A stretch of DNA of 40,729 nt from an uncultured Lachnospiraceae bacterium (GTDB lineage: Bacteria; Bacillota; Clostridia; Lachnospirales; Lachnospiraceae), in assembly GCA_910578405.1 (NCBI GenBank), contig CAJTQO010000034.1, positions 1 to 40,729 on the forward strand, read 5' to 3'. Position numbers and translations under genes: made by a program. Shown in pieces: positions 33,216 to 40,729 of this stretch (position 1 is the first letter of the stretch; each line of letters starts with the position of its first letter). Under the pieces are notes generated by a model. That model was not told the origin of the DNA. It worked only from the letters and a program-made list of their open reading frames with translations, and ran no database searches.

Positions 33216-34343
33216 ATGGGGATAAAAGGAAAAGCAGACGGCGATATTATAGCCAGGATTAATGAAAAGTACCCGAAGATGAGCAAAAGCCACAAGGCGA
33301 TAGCGGCCTATATAACCGGATATTACGACCAGGCTGTGTTTATGACGGCAGCCAAGTTAGGGGAAACGGTAGGGGTCAGTGAATCAACTGTGGTTCGGTT
33401 TGCATCGGGGATCGGATATGACGGATATCCGGAGTTCCAGTCAGTATTGGAAGAATGGGTGAAGGACAAACTGAATTCGGTGCAGAAAATAGGAGTGAAA
33501 TATGGGCGTAGCACCCAGTCGGAAATATTGACCTCGGTTTTGCAATCGGATATTGGGAAGATACAGGATACCATGGAACATTTGGACGGGATTTCTTTTG
33601 AGACGGCTGTGGACATTATCCTGAAAGCAGAGACTGTATATGTGGTGGGGATCCGTAGCTGTGAACCGTTGGCGGGTTTCCTCCATTTTTATCTGAATAT
33701 GGTTCGGGGGAACGTAGTGCTTTTAAGGACTACGAGCGTAAGTGAATTGTTTGAACAAATGATACGAATCAATGAGCGGGATGCGATGATTGGGATTAGT
33801 TTTCCAAGATATTCTATGCGTACATTGAAAGCTATGGAGTTTGCCAATGACAGGAACGCTAAAGTGATAGCGATTACGGACAACGTTCACTCCCCCATGA
33901 ATCTGTATTCTTCCTGTAATTTGTTTGCCAGAAGCGATATGGTTTCCATCGTGGATTCACTGGTGGCGCCGCTGAGTTTAATCAATGCCCTGGTAGTGGC
34001 GCTTTGCTTAAAACGGCCGGAGGAAGTGAAGCGGAATATGGATGAATTGGAAAAAGTGTGGAATAATTATCAGATGTATATGAATGATGAAATCAATTAC
34101 ATAGATGAAGAGTCCATGAATAATTATTCCCTGATGAATAATTATCCCCTAAGGAATTCTAAAGCAGACCGTTTGGGCAAGGCATCGGCGGATATGGCGG
34201 TAAAGGATGTGCCTGCATCGGATATGACAGGAAAAGGGGTATCCGTTGCAGCCATGTCAGGAGGGGCTGCGTCTGATTTTGCAAAGATGGATTCTTCGGT
34301 GGTGAATCCGTTTATTATGAATGCGGCGATGGTGAAAGATTGA
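33216..34343 (+). CDS. RpiR/MurR-family transcriptional regulator with C-terminal extension
   Basis: A 375-residue regulator. Residues 10-85 form the HTH_6 domain (SKSHKAIAAYITGYYDQAVFM and SESTVVRFASGIGYDGYPEF), and residues about 125-260 the SIS sugar-phosphate-binding domain (TVYVVGIRSCEPLAGFLHFY, AMIGISFPRYSMRTLKAMEF). After the SIS domain there is an unusual tail of roughly 85 residues with near-repeats (NNYSLMNNYPL) and Ala/Ser/Lys-rich low complexity. AAAGGATAGGTACAG precedes the ATG. Target genes and ligand are unknown; no sugar-phosphate operon is adjacent. Confidence 0.9.
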   Translation: MGIKGKADGDIIARINEKYPKMSKSHKAIAAYITGYYDQAVFMTAAKLGETVGVSESTVVRFASGIGYDGYPEFQSVLEEWVKDKLNSVQKIGVKYGRSTQSEILTSVLQSDIGKIQDTMEHLDGISFETAVDIILKAETVYVVGIRSCEPLAGFLHFYLNMVRGNVVLLRTTSVSELFEQMIRINERDAMIGISFPRYSMRTLKAMEFANDRNAKVIAITDNVHSPMNLYSSCNLFARSDMVSIVDSLVAPLSLINALVVALCLKRPEEVKRNMDELEKVWNNYQMYMNDEINYIDEESMNNYSLMNNYPLRNSKADRLGKASADMAVKDVPASDMTGKGVSVAAMSGGAASDFAKMDSSVVNPFIMNAAMVKD

Positions 34344-34363
34344 AAATGGAAAATTTCCAATCT

Positions 34364-34394
34364 AAGTTTGTGTCTGCACGACATCCACAAACTT
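34364..34394 (+). promoter_or_regulatory. Perfect 9-bp inverted repeat
   Basis: AAGTTTGTG (34364-34372) and CACAAACTT (34386-34394) form a hairpin or operator-like dyad between the RpiR-type gene and the flavoprotein gene. There is no T-run, so it is either a weak terminator or a protein-binding site. Confidence 0.4.
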
Positions 34395-34455
34395 GGTATG
34401 TGCAATAAGGCTATGCAGAAATGGCGCTAACAATGAAAGCAATGAGGTGGCAGGG

Positions 34456-35739
34456 ATGAAGAAGGTGGTGGTAATAGGCGGCGGGGCGGCAGGCATGATG
34501 GCAGCGGCAACGGCAGCGCAGCAGGGGCGGCAGGTGATTTTATTGGAAAAGAATGAAAAGTTGGGGAGGAAACTGTTTCTTACAGGTAAAGGACGGTGTA
34601 ATCTGACAAATGCCTGCGATATGGAGAAATTATTTGAGAATACAGTGACAAATCCAAAGTTTTTGTACAGTGCGTTTTATGGTTTTGACAACCGGATGGC
34701 AATGGAATGGTTTGAAAAGGCCGGGTGTCCATTAAAAACAGAGCGTGGGGAGCGGGTATTCCCCGTTTCCGACCATTCTTCGGATGTTATAGGGGCTTTG
34801 GTAAGGCGGTTGAAGCAGTGGAAGGTAAAGGTGCGGCTGGGGACGGAAGCGGAAAGCCTGGTGTTTCGGACAGACGAAGAGCCAGTGGAAGAGAAAAAGC
34901 AAAATGAAGGGCCAAAAGCAGTGTCAGGAGTGCGGCTGGCGGACGGAACGGTGGAATGGGCGGATGCGGTTATAGTGGCTACTGGAGGGTTGTCTTATCC
35001 GCTGACAGGTTCCACCGGGGATGGGTACCGGATGGCTGAGGAAGCAGGACATACAGTAAAAGAAACTTTTCCTGCACTGGCGCCTTTCGTGATTCGGGAG
35101 GAGTGGTGCAGGCAGTTGCAAGGGCTGGCATTGAAAAACGTATCCGTTTCACTTTGTGAAGATGGAAAGAAGCCTTTTTATGAAGGATTTGGGGAAATGC
35201 TGTTTACGCATTTCGGAGTAAGCGGCCCTCTTGTTTTGAGCGCAAGCAGCTTTTATGCAGGGAAGAGGAAACGGACAGACGTTAAATTACATTTGGACTT
35301 GAAGCCCGCGCTTTCGCCAGAACAGGTGGATAAACGTTTACTGCGTGATTTTGAGGAAAATAGGAATAAGCAGTTCAAAAATGCCCTGGGCGGGCTGTTT
35401 CCCGTAAGATTGATTCCGGTGATGGTGATGCTCTCCGGGATAGACGGGGAGAAGAAGGCGCATGAATTGACAAAAGAAGAGAGGCAGCGGTTTGGCCGTA
35501 TGATTAAAGATGTGGCAATGACGGTAGAAGGGACAAGGGGTTATGCGGAAGCCGTTATTACAAAGGGAGGCGTGCATGTGAAAGAGGTGAATCCTTCCAC
35601 CATGGAATCCAAAAAGGTCAAAGGGCTTTATTTTGCCGGAGAAGCGTTGGATGTGGATGCGCTGACAGGAGGGTTTAACCTGCAGATTGCCTGGTCTACC
35701 GGATATGCGGCGGGGAAAGCGGCTGCGGAGCGGGAATAA
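34456..35739 (+). CDS. FAD-dependent oxidoreductase, BaiN/HI0933 family
   Basis: A 427-residue flavoprotein. The N-terminal Rossmann motif VVVIGGGAAGMMAAATAAQQ (GxGxxG type at 8-13) leads to the family signature LEKNEKLGRKLFLTGKGRCN, and the C-terminus has GLYFAGEALDVDALTGGFN before IAWSTGYAAG. Family members are annotated as aminoacetone-oxidase-like or, in some gut clostridia, BaiN bile-acid reductases; sequence alone does not tell the substrate. ATG 34456 with GAGGTGGCAGGG is preferred; the frame extends 21 codons upstream without support. It is followed by cmk and ispH, a common clostridial neighbourhood. Confidence 0.9.
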   Translation: MKKVVVIGGGAAGMMAAATAAQQGRQVILLEKNEKLGRKLFLTGKGRCNLTNACDMEKLFENTVTNPKFLYSAFYGFDNRMAMEWFEKAGCPLKTERGERVFPVSDHSSDVIGALVRRLKQWKVKVRLGTEAESLVFRTDEEPVEEKKQNEGPKAVSGVRLADGTVEWADAVIVATGGLSYPLTGSTGDGYRMAEEAGHTVKETFPALAPFVIREEWCRQLQGLALKNVSVSLCEDGKKPFYEGFGEMLFTHFGVSGPLVLSASSFYAGKRKRTDVKLHLDLKPALSPEQVDKRLLRDFEENRNKQFKNALGGLFPVRLIPVMVMLSGIDGEKKAHELTKEERQRFGRMIKDVAMTVEGTRGYAEAVITKGGVHVKEVNPSTMESKKVKGLYFAGEALDVDALTGGFNLQIAWSTGYAAGKAAAERE

Positions 35740-35861
35740 AAAACAACAGGAAGAATAGGTGGGTGGGATTGCCGGCAGGATATTCTTCTATGGAGAGGAC
35801 TTTGGATAGGATGGCTGTGGAACAGGAATAAACAGTTGCGGACTGGGACAGGAGGTTAGCG

Positions 35862-36518
35862 ATGAGCTATAATATAGCAATTGACGGCCCTGCCGGGGCA
35901 GGGAAAAGTACGGTGGCAAAGCGGGTGGCGAAGGAGAAGCGTTTTATATATGTGGACACAGGGGCAATGTACCGCGCCATGGGGCTTTATTTCCTGCGGG
36001 AGGGAATCCGTGCGGAGGATATGGGACAAGTCAGTGAAAAGTGTAAAAATGTGGATATTACCATTTCCTATGTGGATGGGGAACAGGTGGTATTTCTGAA
36101 TGGGGAAAACGTAAACGGCCTAATCCGGACGGAGGAGGTAGGCAATATGACTTCCGCCTGCAGCGTAAACCCGCAGGTGCGTAAGAAGCTGGTGGAGCTG
36201 CAGCAGCGCCTGGCCAGGGATGCGGATGTGGTAATGGACGGAAGGGATATTGGAACCTGCGTGCTTCCGGATGCGGATGTAAAAATCTACCTGACCGCGG
36301 GCAGCGGCGTACGGGCAAAGCGTAGGTATGAGGAGCTGCAGGCGAAGGGGATGGAATGTGACTTGGAGCAGATTGAAAAGGATATTATAGAACGGGACAG
36401 CCGGGATATGAACCGGGAAATATCTCCGCTGCGTCAGGCAGAGGATGCCGTATTTTTGGATTCTTCGGCTATGTCGATTGATGAGGTGGTAGGGAAGATA
36501 CTGGAGTTGTGTCAATAG
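35862..36518 (+). CDS. cmk: Cytidylate kinase
   Basis: It phosphorylates CMP and dCMP with ATP. The 218-residue protein has the P-loop GPAGAGKS at 9-16, the KRFIYVDTGAMYRAMG segment, VVMDGRDIGTCVLPDADVKIY and the lid-region RDSRDMNREISPLRQAEDAV (quoted in part). The length is standard. ACAGGAGGTTAGCG precedes the ATG. In many clostridia an acyltransferase gene (plsC) lies between cmk and ispH; here a 196-base gap replaces it and holds only a spurious Arg-rich reading frame. Confidence 0.96.
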   Translation: MSYNIAIDGPAGAGKSTVAKRVAKEKRFIYVDTGAMYRAMGLYFLREGIRAEDMGQVSEKCKNVDITISYVDGEQVVFLNGENVNGLIRTEEVGNMTSACSVNPQVRKKLVELQQRLARDADVVMDGRDIGTCVLPDADVKIYLTAGSGVRAKRRYEELQAKGMECDLEQIEKDIIERDSRDMNREISPLRQAEDAVFLDSSAMSIDEVVGKILELCQ

Positions 36519-36714
36519 AGACGCCATAGCTTTTGCCGGAAGGCCAAAGGGATGAAAGGCCGCAACGGAAAAAAGACAGAGAGGATAGGGAACGGGCGGC
36601 AGCATGGAAGCGAGCCGGGGGGAGGGGCGGCGCAGGAGACGGCCGGATGGAAAAAGACAGCGGCAGTGCAGGGACGGTCTGGCAGAAAGAGATGCCGGGA
36701 GAGGGGCGTAAGGC

Positions 36715-37581
36715 ATGGAAGTGACAGTGGCCAAAAGCGCAGGCTTTTGCTTTGGCGTAAAGCGTGCAGTGGAAAAGGTATATGAGCAGACAGGGAAGGG
36801 GAAGAAAATCTACACTTACGGGCCGATTATCCATAATGGAGAAGTGGTTCGGGATTTGGAGAAACGGGGCGTGACAGTGGTGGAAAGCGTAAAAGAGCTG
36901 GAGCGGCTCCATGAGGGGACAGTGGTCATCCGTTCCCATGGCGTGTCAAGGGAAATCTATGAAGCGGTGGAAGCGCAGGGGCTGGACTGCGTGGACGCAA
37001 CCTGTCCCTTTGTGAAGAGGATTCACAAAATTGTGGAGAAAGAAAGCCGGGCAGGGAAGCGGATTATTATTATAGGCAACCCCGGACACCCGGAGGTGGA
37101 GGGGATTCGGGGCTGGGCTTTGTCGGAAACGGCAGTCATTGAGTCACAGGAAGAGGCAAAAACCTTTGCAGATGATCCCAAAAACCTGGAAAATAAGGGG
37201 GAAGAATGGTGTATTGTTTCCCAAACGACATTTAACTACAACAAATTTAAAGAACTAGTTGAAATTTTTTTGAAAAAAGGTTACAATGGTATTGTTGTGA
37301 ATACTATATGTAACGCGACGGAAGAAAGGCAGACTGAGGCGAGACAGATTGCGTCTCAGGTTGGAAGTATGATTGTGATAGGCGACACCCACAGTTCCAA
37401 TACAAGGAAGTTGTATGAGATCTGTAAGGAAGAGTGCGGCGACACCTATTTTATACAGACACTGGATGACTTGCATTTAGAACTACCTAAAGCTGCTTCA
37501 CCGGTCGGTATCACTGCCGGGGCATCGACCCCAAACAATATTATTGAGGAGGTTCAAAATTATGTCAGAATTAACTTTTGA
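36715..37581 (+). CDS. ispH: 4-hydroxy-3-methylbut-2-enyl diphosphate reductase
   Basis: The last enzyme of the MEP isoprenoid pathway, an Fe-S protein making IPP and DMAPP. The 288 residues carry the three cluster cysteines C12 (AGFCFGVKRAV), C97 (DATCPFVKRIH) and C199 (NTICNATEERQ), the conserved histidines in YGPIIHN, RSHGV and GHPEVEG, the catalytic Glu127 and GITAGASTP near the end. It overlaps rpsA by 20 bases. In many clostridia the two are fused into one protein; here they are separate but coupled. Confidence 0.96.
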   Translation: MEVTVAKSAGFCFGVKRAVEKVYEQTGKGKKIYTYGPIIHNGEVVRDLEKRGVTVVESVKELERLHEGTVVIRSHGVSREIYEAVEAQGLDCVDATCPFVKRIHKIVEKESRAGKRIIIIGNPGHPEVEGIRGWALSETAVIESQEEAKTFADDPKNLENKGEEWCIVSQTTFNYNKFKELVEIFLKKGYNGIVVNTICNATEERQTEARQIASQVGSMIVIGDTHSSNTRKLYEICKEECGDTYFIQTLDDLHLELPKAASPVGITAGASTPNNIIEEVQNYVRINF

Positions 37582-38701
37582 ACAAATGTTAGATGAATCA
37601 TTTAAGACTATACATGCAGGAGAGGTAGTTGAAGGTACAGTCATCGATGTGAAACCTGAAGAGATTATACTCAACATCGGCTATAAATCAGACGGTATTT
37701 TAACAAAGAACGAATATACCAATGAACCGAACGTAAACCTGACAACTATCGCAAAGCCGGGCGACACCATGGAGGTGAAAGTCCTGAAAGTCAATGACGG
37801 GGAGGGACAAGTCCTCCTGACTTACAAAAGGCTTGCTGCAGACAGAGGAAACAAAAGGATTGAAGAAGCATATAATAACAGGGAAGTGCTTACTGCAAAG
37901 GTTGCGCAGGTGCTGGACGGCGGCCTGAGCGTCGTTGTGGATGAGGTTAGGATATTTATCCCGGCAAGTTTGGTTTCGGATGTATATGAGAAGGATCTGT
38001 CCAAGTATGCAGGACAGGAGATTCAATTTGTTATCAGTGAATATAATCCTAAGAGAAGAAGATACATCGGTGACCGTAAACAACTAATCCTTGCAGAAAA
38101 AGCAGAACTCCAGAAGAAGCTGTTTGAATCCATCCATGAAGGGGATACCGTGGAAGGATTTGTGAAGAATGTGACGGATTTCGGCGCATTTGTTGATTTG
38201 GGCGGGGCGGACGGCCTGCTCCACATTTCTGAAATGTCATGGGGCAGAGTGGAAAACCCGAAGAAAGTATTTAAAGTAGGTGAGAAATTAAGGGTTCTGA
38301 TTAAAGAGATTTCAGGGAGTAAGATTGCGCTCAGCCTGAAATTTGAAGAAGAGAATCCGTGGAGAGGCGCTGCGCAGAAATATGCGGTTGGCAGCATTGT
38401 GACCGGGAAGGTGGCGCGGATGACGGACTTTGGCGCATTTATTGAGCTGGAGCCGGGAGTGGACGCGTTGCTCCATGTTTCACAGATTTCCAAAGAGCAT
38501 ATTGAGAAGCCGGCGGACGTCCTCAAGATTGGGGAAGAAATTACGGCTAAAGTTGTGGATTTCAACGATGCGGATAAGAAAATCAGCCTGAGCATCAAAG
38601 CGATGCTGGCGTCGGAACCGAAGGCAGCAGAGGAAGATGTCGTATCGGTGGACATTGATGCAGTGATTGCGGACGGGCAGCAGGAAGATGGCGAGGCATA
38701 A
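37562..38701 (+). CDS. rpsA: 30S ribosomal protein S1 (four S1 domains)
   Basis: A 379-residue RNA-binding protein with four OB-fold S1 repeats at about 18-87, 105-170, 190-260 and 275-345; the last two carry the clearest signature (VKNVTDFGAFVDLGGADGLL and VARMTDFGAFIELEPGVDAL). The C-terminus is acidic. It is shorter than the six-repeat proteobacterial form and typical for Firmicutes. ATG 37562 with GAGGAGG lies inside the end of ispH, so translation is coupled. Confidence 0.95.
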   Translation: MSELTFEQMLDESFKTIHAGEVVEGTVIDVKPEEIILNIGYKSDGILTKNEYTNEPNVNLTTIAKPGDTMEVKVLKVNDGEGQVLLTYKRLAADRGNKRIEEAYNNREVLTAKVAQVLDGGLSVVVDEVRIFIPASLVSDVYEKDLSKYAGQEIQFVISEYNPKRRRYIGDRKQLILAEKAELQKKLFESIHEGDTVEGFVKNVTDFGAFVDLGGADGLLHISEMSWGRVENPKKVFKVGEKLRVLIKEISGSKIALSLKFEEENPWRGAAQKYAVGSIVTGKVARMTDFGAFIELEPGVDALLHVSQISKEHIEKPADVLKIGEEITAKVVDFNDADKKISLSIKAMLASEPKAAEEDVVSVDIDAVIADGQQEDGEA

Positions 38702-38795
38702 ATAATTTAGCTTATATGGGGTATGTTTCACGCCTCTGTCAATGGAGCGGTTAATGCATGGAGCGGATGCCTGCGATAAGGTTTCCGTAGTTCAG

Positions 38796-38820
38796 TTTAC
38801 CCTGCTGCTGGCAGGGTAAA
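38796..38820 (+). promoter_or_regulatory. Perfect 10-bp dyad between rpsA and cheR
   Basis: TTTACCCTGC (38796-38805), loop TGCTG, GCAGGGTAAA (38811-38820). No T-run follows on either strand, so it is either a non-standard terminator of rpsA or an operator for the cheR-like gene starting 31 bases later. Confidence 0.5.
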
Positions 38821-38851
38821 TGGGATAAAGGGAAATGGCGGTAGGGAAATA

Positions 38852-39634
38852 ATGGCTATGGCATATGATTATGAATGGTTTAAAAAAGCAGTATATGACC
38901 TGACTAAGATTGATCTAAATGCTTATAAGGAAAAACAGATGAAACGCCGGATTGATACCTTGATTGCAAAAAACGGCGTGAAGGATTACGATAAATATAT
39001 TGCGTTTATCAAAGGGAATAATACGAAATTTGAGGAATTTATCAATTACCTTACGATTAATGTGTCTGAATTTTACCGTAATGCAGATCAATGGCGGGTG
39101 ATGGATAAGGATATTATACCGGGATTAGTCAGCAAGTTTGGCAAGAACCTGAAAATATGGAGTGCGGCATGTTCCACGGGGGACGAACCGTATTCTTTAG
39201 TGATGGCTTTGTCCAGGCATATTCCGATAGAGCAGATTAAGATTCATGCCACTGATTTGGATAAGCAGGTCATAGCGAAAGCCAAAGTAGGGTTATACAA
39301 TGAGAAAAGCATTGCCAGTGTGCCGGACGATTTGAAAAAGAAGTTTTTCACAAAGGTTGGGCTGTCCTATCAGATTTCGGAGCAGGTGAAGAAAAGGGTG
39401 GAATTTTCCCAGCATAACCTGTTGAAGGATGATTTTGGGAATGGCTGGCATATGATTGTTTGCCGGAATGTTTTGATTTACTTTACGGAAGAGGCCAAAG
39501 ACGAAGTGTTTACTAAGTTCCAGCGGTCGCTGGCCAATAAGGGCGTACTGTTTATCGGCAGTACGGAACAGATTATCAATTATAAAGATATTGGTTACAC
39601 AAGAAAGAATTCTTTTTTCTATGAAAAATCATGA
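38852..39634 (+). CDS. cheR: CheR-family protein-glutamate methyltransferase
   Basis: It methylates chemoreceptor glutamates with S-adenosylmethionine. The 260-residue protein has the N-terminal helical CheR domain (YKEKQMKRRIDTLIAKNGVK), the family motif NVSEFYRN near 70-77, the SAM-binding WSAACSTGDEPYSL near 103-116, the IHATDLDKQVIAKA segment and CRNVLIYFT. The length is normal. It stands alone, with no other chemotaxis gene in the window, between rpsA and a PHP-domain gene, and is followed by its own terminator. Partners must be encoded elsewhere. Confidence 0.93.
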   Translation: MAMAYDYEWFKKAVYDLTKIDLNAYKEKQMKRRIDTLIAKNGVKDYDKYIAFIKGNNTKFEEFINYLTINVSEFYRNADQWRVMDKDIIPGLVSKFGKNLKIWSAACSTGDEPYSLVMALSRHIPIEQIKIHATDLDKQVIAKAKVGLYNEKSIASVPDDLKKKFFTKVGLSYQISEQVKKRVEFSQHNLLKDDFGNGWHMIVCRNVLIYFTEEAKDEVFTKFQRSLANKGVLFIGSTEQIINYKDIGYTRKNSFFYEKS

Positions 39635-39640
39635 CTTATT

Positions 39641-39675
39641 TAAGTTCCCGGCATGGCTGGGAACTTATTCTTGCA
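39641..39675 (+). terminator. cheR terminator
   Basis: TAAGTTCCC (39641-39649) pairs perfectly with GGGAACTTA (39659-39667), followed by TTCTTG. Confidence 0.75.
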
Positions 39676-39826
39676 TTTGGGCAGAAAATGGAAGGAAGTA
39701 TGATGTGGCGATGAGCCATTGGACAGGCAAAAGAAAGCCATAATCATGGAATTTAAAGTATGGGTTTGCATTTGAAGGAAAGAAGGTTTTGGTCAGGCAA
39801 AGGGAAAGGCAGGGTTTTTGAAAGGT

Positions 39827-40582
39827 ATGGAATTATTAAAGGAGTATCCTTATTTATATGAAACACATTTGCACACTTCACAGGCCAGCGCCTGCGCACA
39901 CTGCACCGGGGCAAAGATGGCAAAGGCTTGTAAGAAAGCTGGTTATACGGGGATTATTGTAACAGATCACAATTGGGGCGGCAATACCGCGGTAAATAAG
40001 ACGCTGCCATGGAAGCAGTGGGTGGAAGAGTTTGTAAAGGGGTATGAAGATGCGGCCCAAATGGGGGAGCGCATTGGTTTGGATGTGTTTTTCGGGTATG
40101 AGGCCGGATATGATGGGACAGAATTTTTGATTTATGGGCTGGATAAGCAGTTTATGTTGGGACATCCGCAGTTGCGGACAGCTACCATTCAAGAACAGTT
40201 TGACCTGGTGCATAGCGGGGGCGGCCTGGTGGTTCATGCGCATCCGTTCCGTGAAGCAGGCTATATTCCGGGAATAAGGCTGTACCCGGAATATGTGGAT
40301 GGCGTGGAAGGGGTTAATGCGACTCATTCCAATCCAAGAAGCGATTCCCATAACCATCCGGAATTTGACAGTAAGGCTATGGCATATGCGGAGGAACATG
40401 GGTTTTTCTTAACAGCCGGGTCGGATATCCATACTACGGATTTGCTGGATGGAGGCATGGCATTCCGGCGGCGGATGACGTCTATGCAGGATTTTATGTC
40501 TGCACTCAGGAATGGGGAAGATTATGTAATGACAGATGGGGTGAAATGGTTCCGGAAGGATGGGAGCGTATATAAGGATTGA
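39827..40582 (+). CDS. PHP-domain phosphoesterase
   Basis: A 251-residue metal-dependent phosphoesterase-like protein of the PHP fold. Metal-binding motifs: HLH (14-16) in ETHLHTS, VTDHNW (D47, H48), FFGYEAGYDG, VVHAHPFREAG and TAGSDIHTTD. The set is complete enough for a trinuclear site; the substrate is unknown (family members act on histidinol phosphate or nucleotides). ATG 39827 is chosen over a TTG three codons upstream, although its ribosome binding site (AAAGG one base away, or AGGG 12 bases away) is poor. It is the last gene in the window. Confidence 0.88.
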   Translation: MELLKEYPYLYETHLHTSQASACAHCTGAKMAKACKKAGYTGIIVTDHNWGGNTAVNKTLPWKQWVEEFVKGYEDAAQMGERIGLDVFFGYEAGYDGTEFLIYGLDKQFMLGHPQLRTATIQEQFDLVHSGGGLVVHAHPFREAGYIPGIRLYPEYVDGVEGVNATHSNPRSDSHNHPEFDSKAMAYAEEHGFFLTAGSDIHTTDLLDGGMAFRRRMTSMQDFMSALRNGEDYVMTDGVKWFRKDGSVYKD

Positions 40583-40596
40583 AATCGTTCTGCAAG

Positions 40597-40729
40597 GTAA
40601 AATTTCTAGACCATGCCACCGCATCGCCGTCGAAATTTTGCCTAGCGCTGGCACGAACCATGCAGTCCAAAAATCTAATTTTTTGTCTGGATGGAGCGCT
40701 AGAGCGTGTTTGAAAATTGCTTTCCCCAA
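40597..40729 (+). repeat. Structured repeat region with dispersed-repeat copy C (cut by the window end)
   Basis: Three nested signals. GTAAAATTTC (40597-40606) pairs with GAAATTTTGC (40632-40641). CTAGCGCT (40642-40649) pairs perfectly with AGCGCTAG (40695-40702), and between them CCATGCAGTCC and TGTCTGGATGG can continue the stem with a few mismatches. From 40699 the dispersed repeat begins (CTAGAGCGTGTTTGAAAATT), identical over 20 bases to the copy at 31951-31932 on the minus strand. Nothing coding is supported here. Confidence 0.7.

Noticed and set aside
36533..36724. 63-codon Arg-rich frame between cmk and ispH
   Set aside because: The composition reflects purine-rich DNA; it overlaps the ispH start and has no convincing ribosome binding site.
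1..40729. tRNA, rRNA genes or CRISPR array
   Set aside because: No cloverleaf-like CCA-ended segments, rRNA signatures or regularly spaced identical repeats were seen on reading; a covariance search would be needed to be certain.

Overview
The window looks like a chromosomal segment from a Gram-positive, low-to-mid GC member of the Clostridia, most likely Lachnospiraceae. Evidence: consensus vegetative promoters (TTGACA, 17 bp, TATAAT), strong GGAGG ribosome binding sites, lipobox lipoproteins, the Firmicutes orders era-yqzL-recO and scpA-scpB-D,D-carboxypeptidase, the clostridial order FAD oxidoreductase-cmk-ispH-rpsA, a one-chain glycyl-tRNA synthetase, and a biotin-dependent sodium-pump decarboxylase operon. 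No tRNA, rRNA or CRISPR array was seen.

Layout. 1-620: a purine-rich tract, then a promoter-to-terminator unit holding two 26-codon ORFs. 815-5054: rsgA, a convergent GH13 alpha-glucosidase with its own promoter, a truncated sigma-70-like protein and a hypothetical. 5227-16841: a housekeeping run on the + strand (M16C peptidase, DUF4349 lipoprotein, era, yqzL, recO, a lipoprotein, glyQS, alaS, rpsU). 17028-23128: a CmpB-type membrane protein, two D,D-carboxypeptidases, a metallophosphoesterase and scpAB. 23374-28868: a decarboxylase operon with an acyl-CoA carboxyltransferase, a lipoprotein-OadG fusion, a biotin carrier, the OadB pump and a pyruvate/oxaloacetate carboxyltransferase. It therefore holds every catalytic part of a transcarboxylase plus a sodium pump. 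A tandemly repeated, apparently structured intergenic element sits before the last gene. 28921-33215: an AT-richer accessory stretch with a secreted protein gene broken by an in-frame amber codon, two paralogous unknown genes, a dispersed repeat and a small element with inverted termini. 33216-40582: an RpiR regulator, a BaiN/HI0933-type flavoprotein, cmk, ispH, rpsA, cheR and a PHP-domain protein. The window ends inside a structured dispersed repeat.

How the genes fit together. Most of the + strand genes are core translation, ribosome assembly, chromosome segregation and cell-wall genes. The main metabolic unit is the decarboxylase operon, which should link carboxyl transfer between acyl-CoA and a 2-oxoacid to sodium export.

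The most unusual items are: (i) the tandem element at 27187-27415, with conserved stem, loop and possible pseudoknot; (ii) the sigma-like protein with no promoter-recognition regions; (iii) the two-carboxyltransferase operon; (iv) the amber-interrupted secreted protein beside two unknown paralogs; (v) a dispersed repeat family with three copies in the window; (vi) the small two-peptide transcription unit at 190-620. All assignments come from reading the sequence and from family knowledge; no database search was run.
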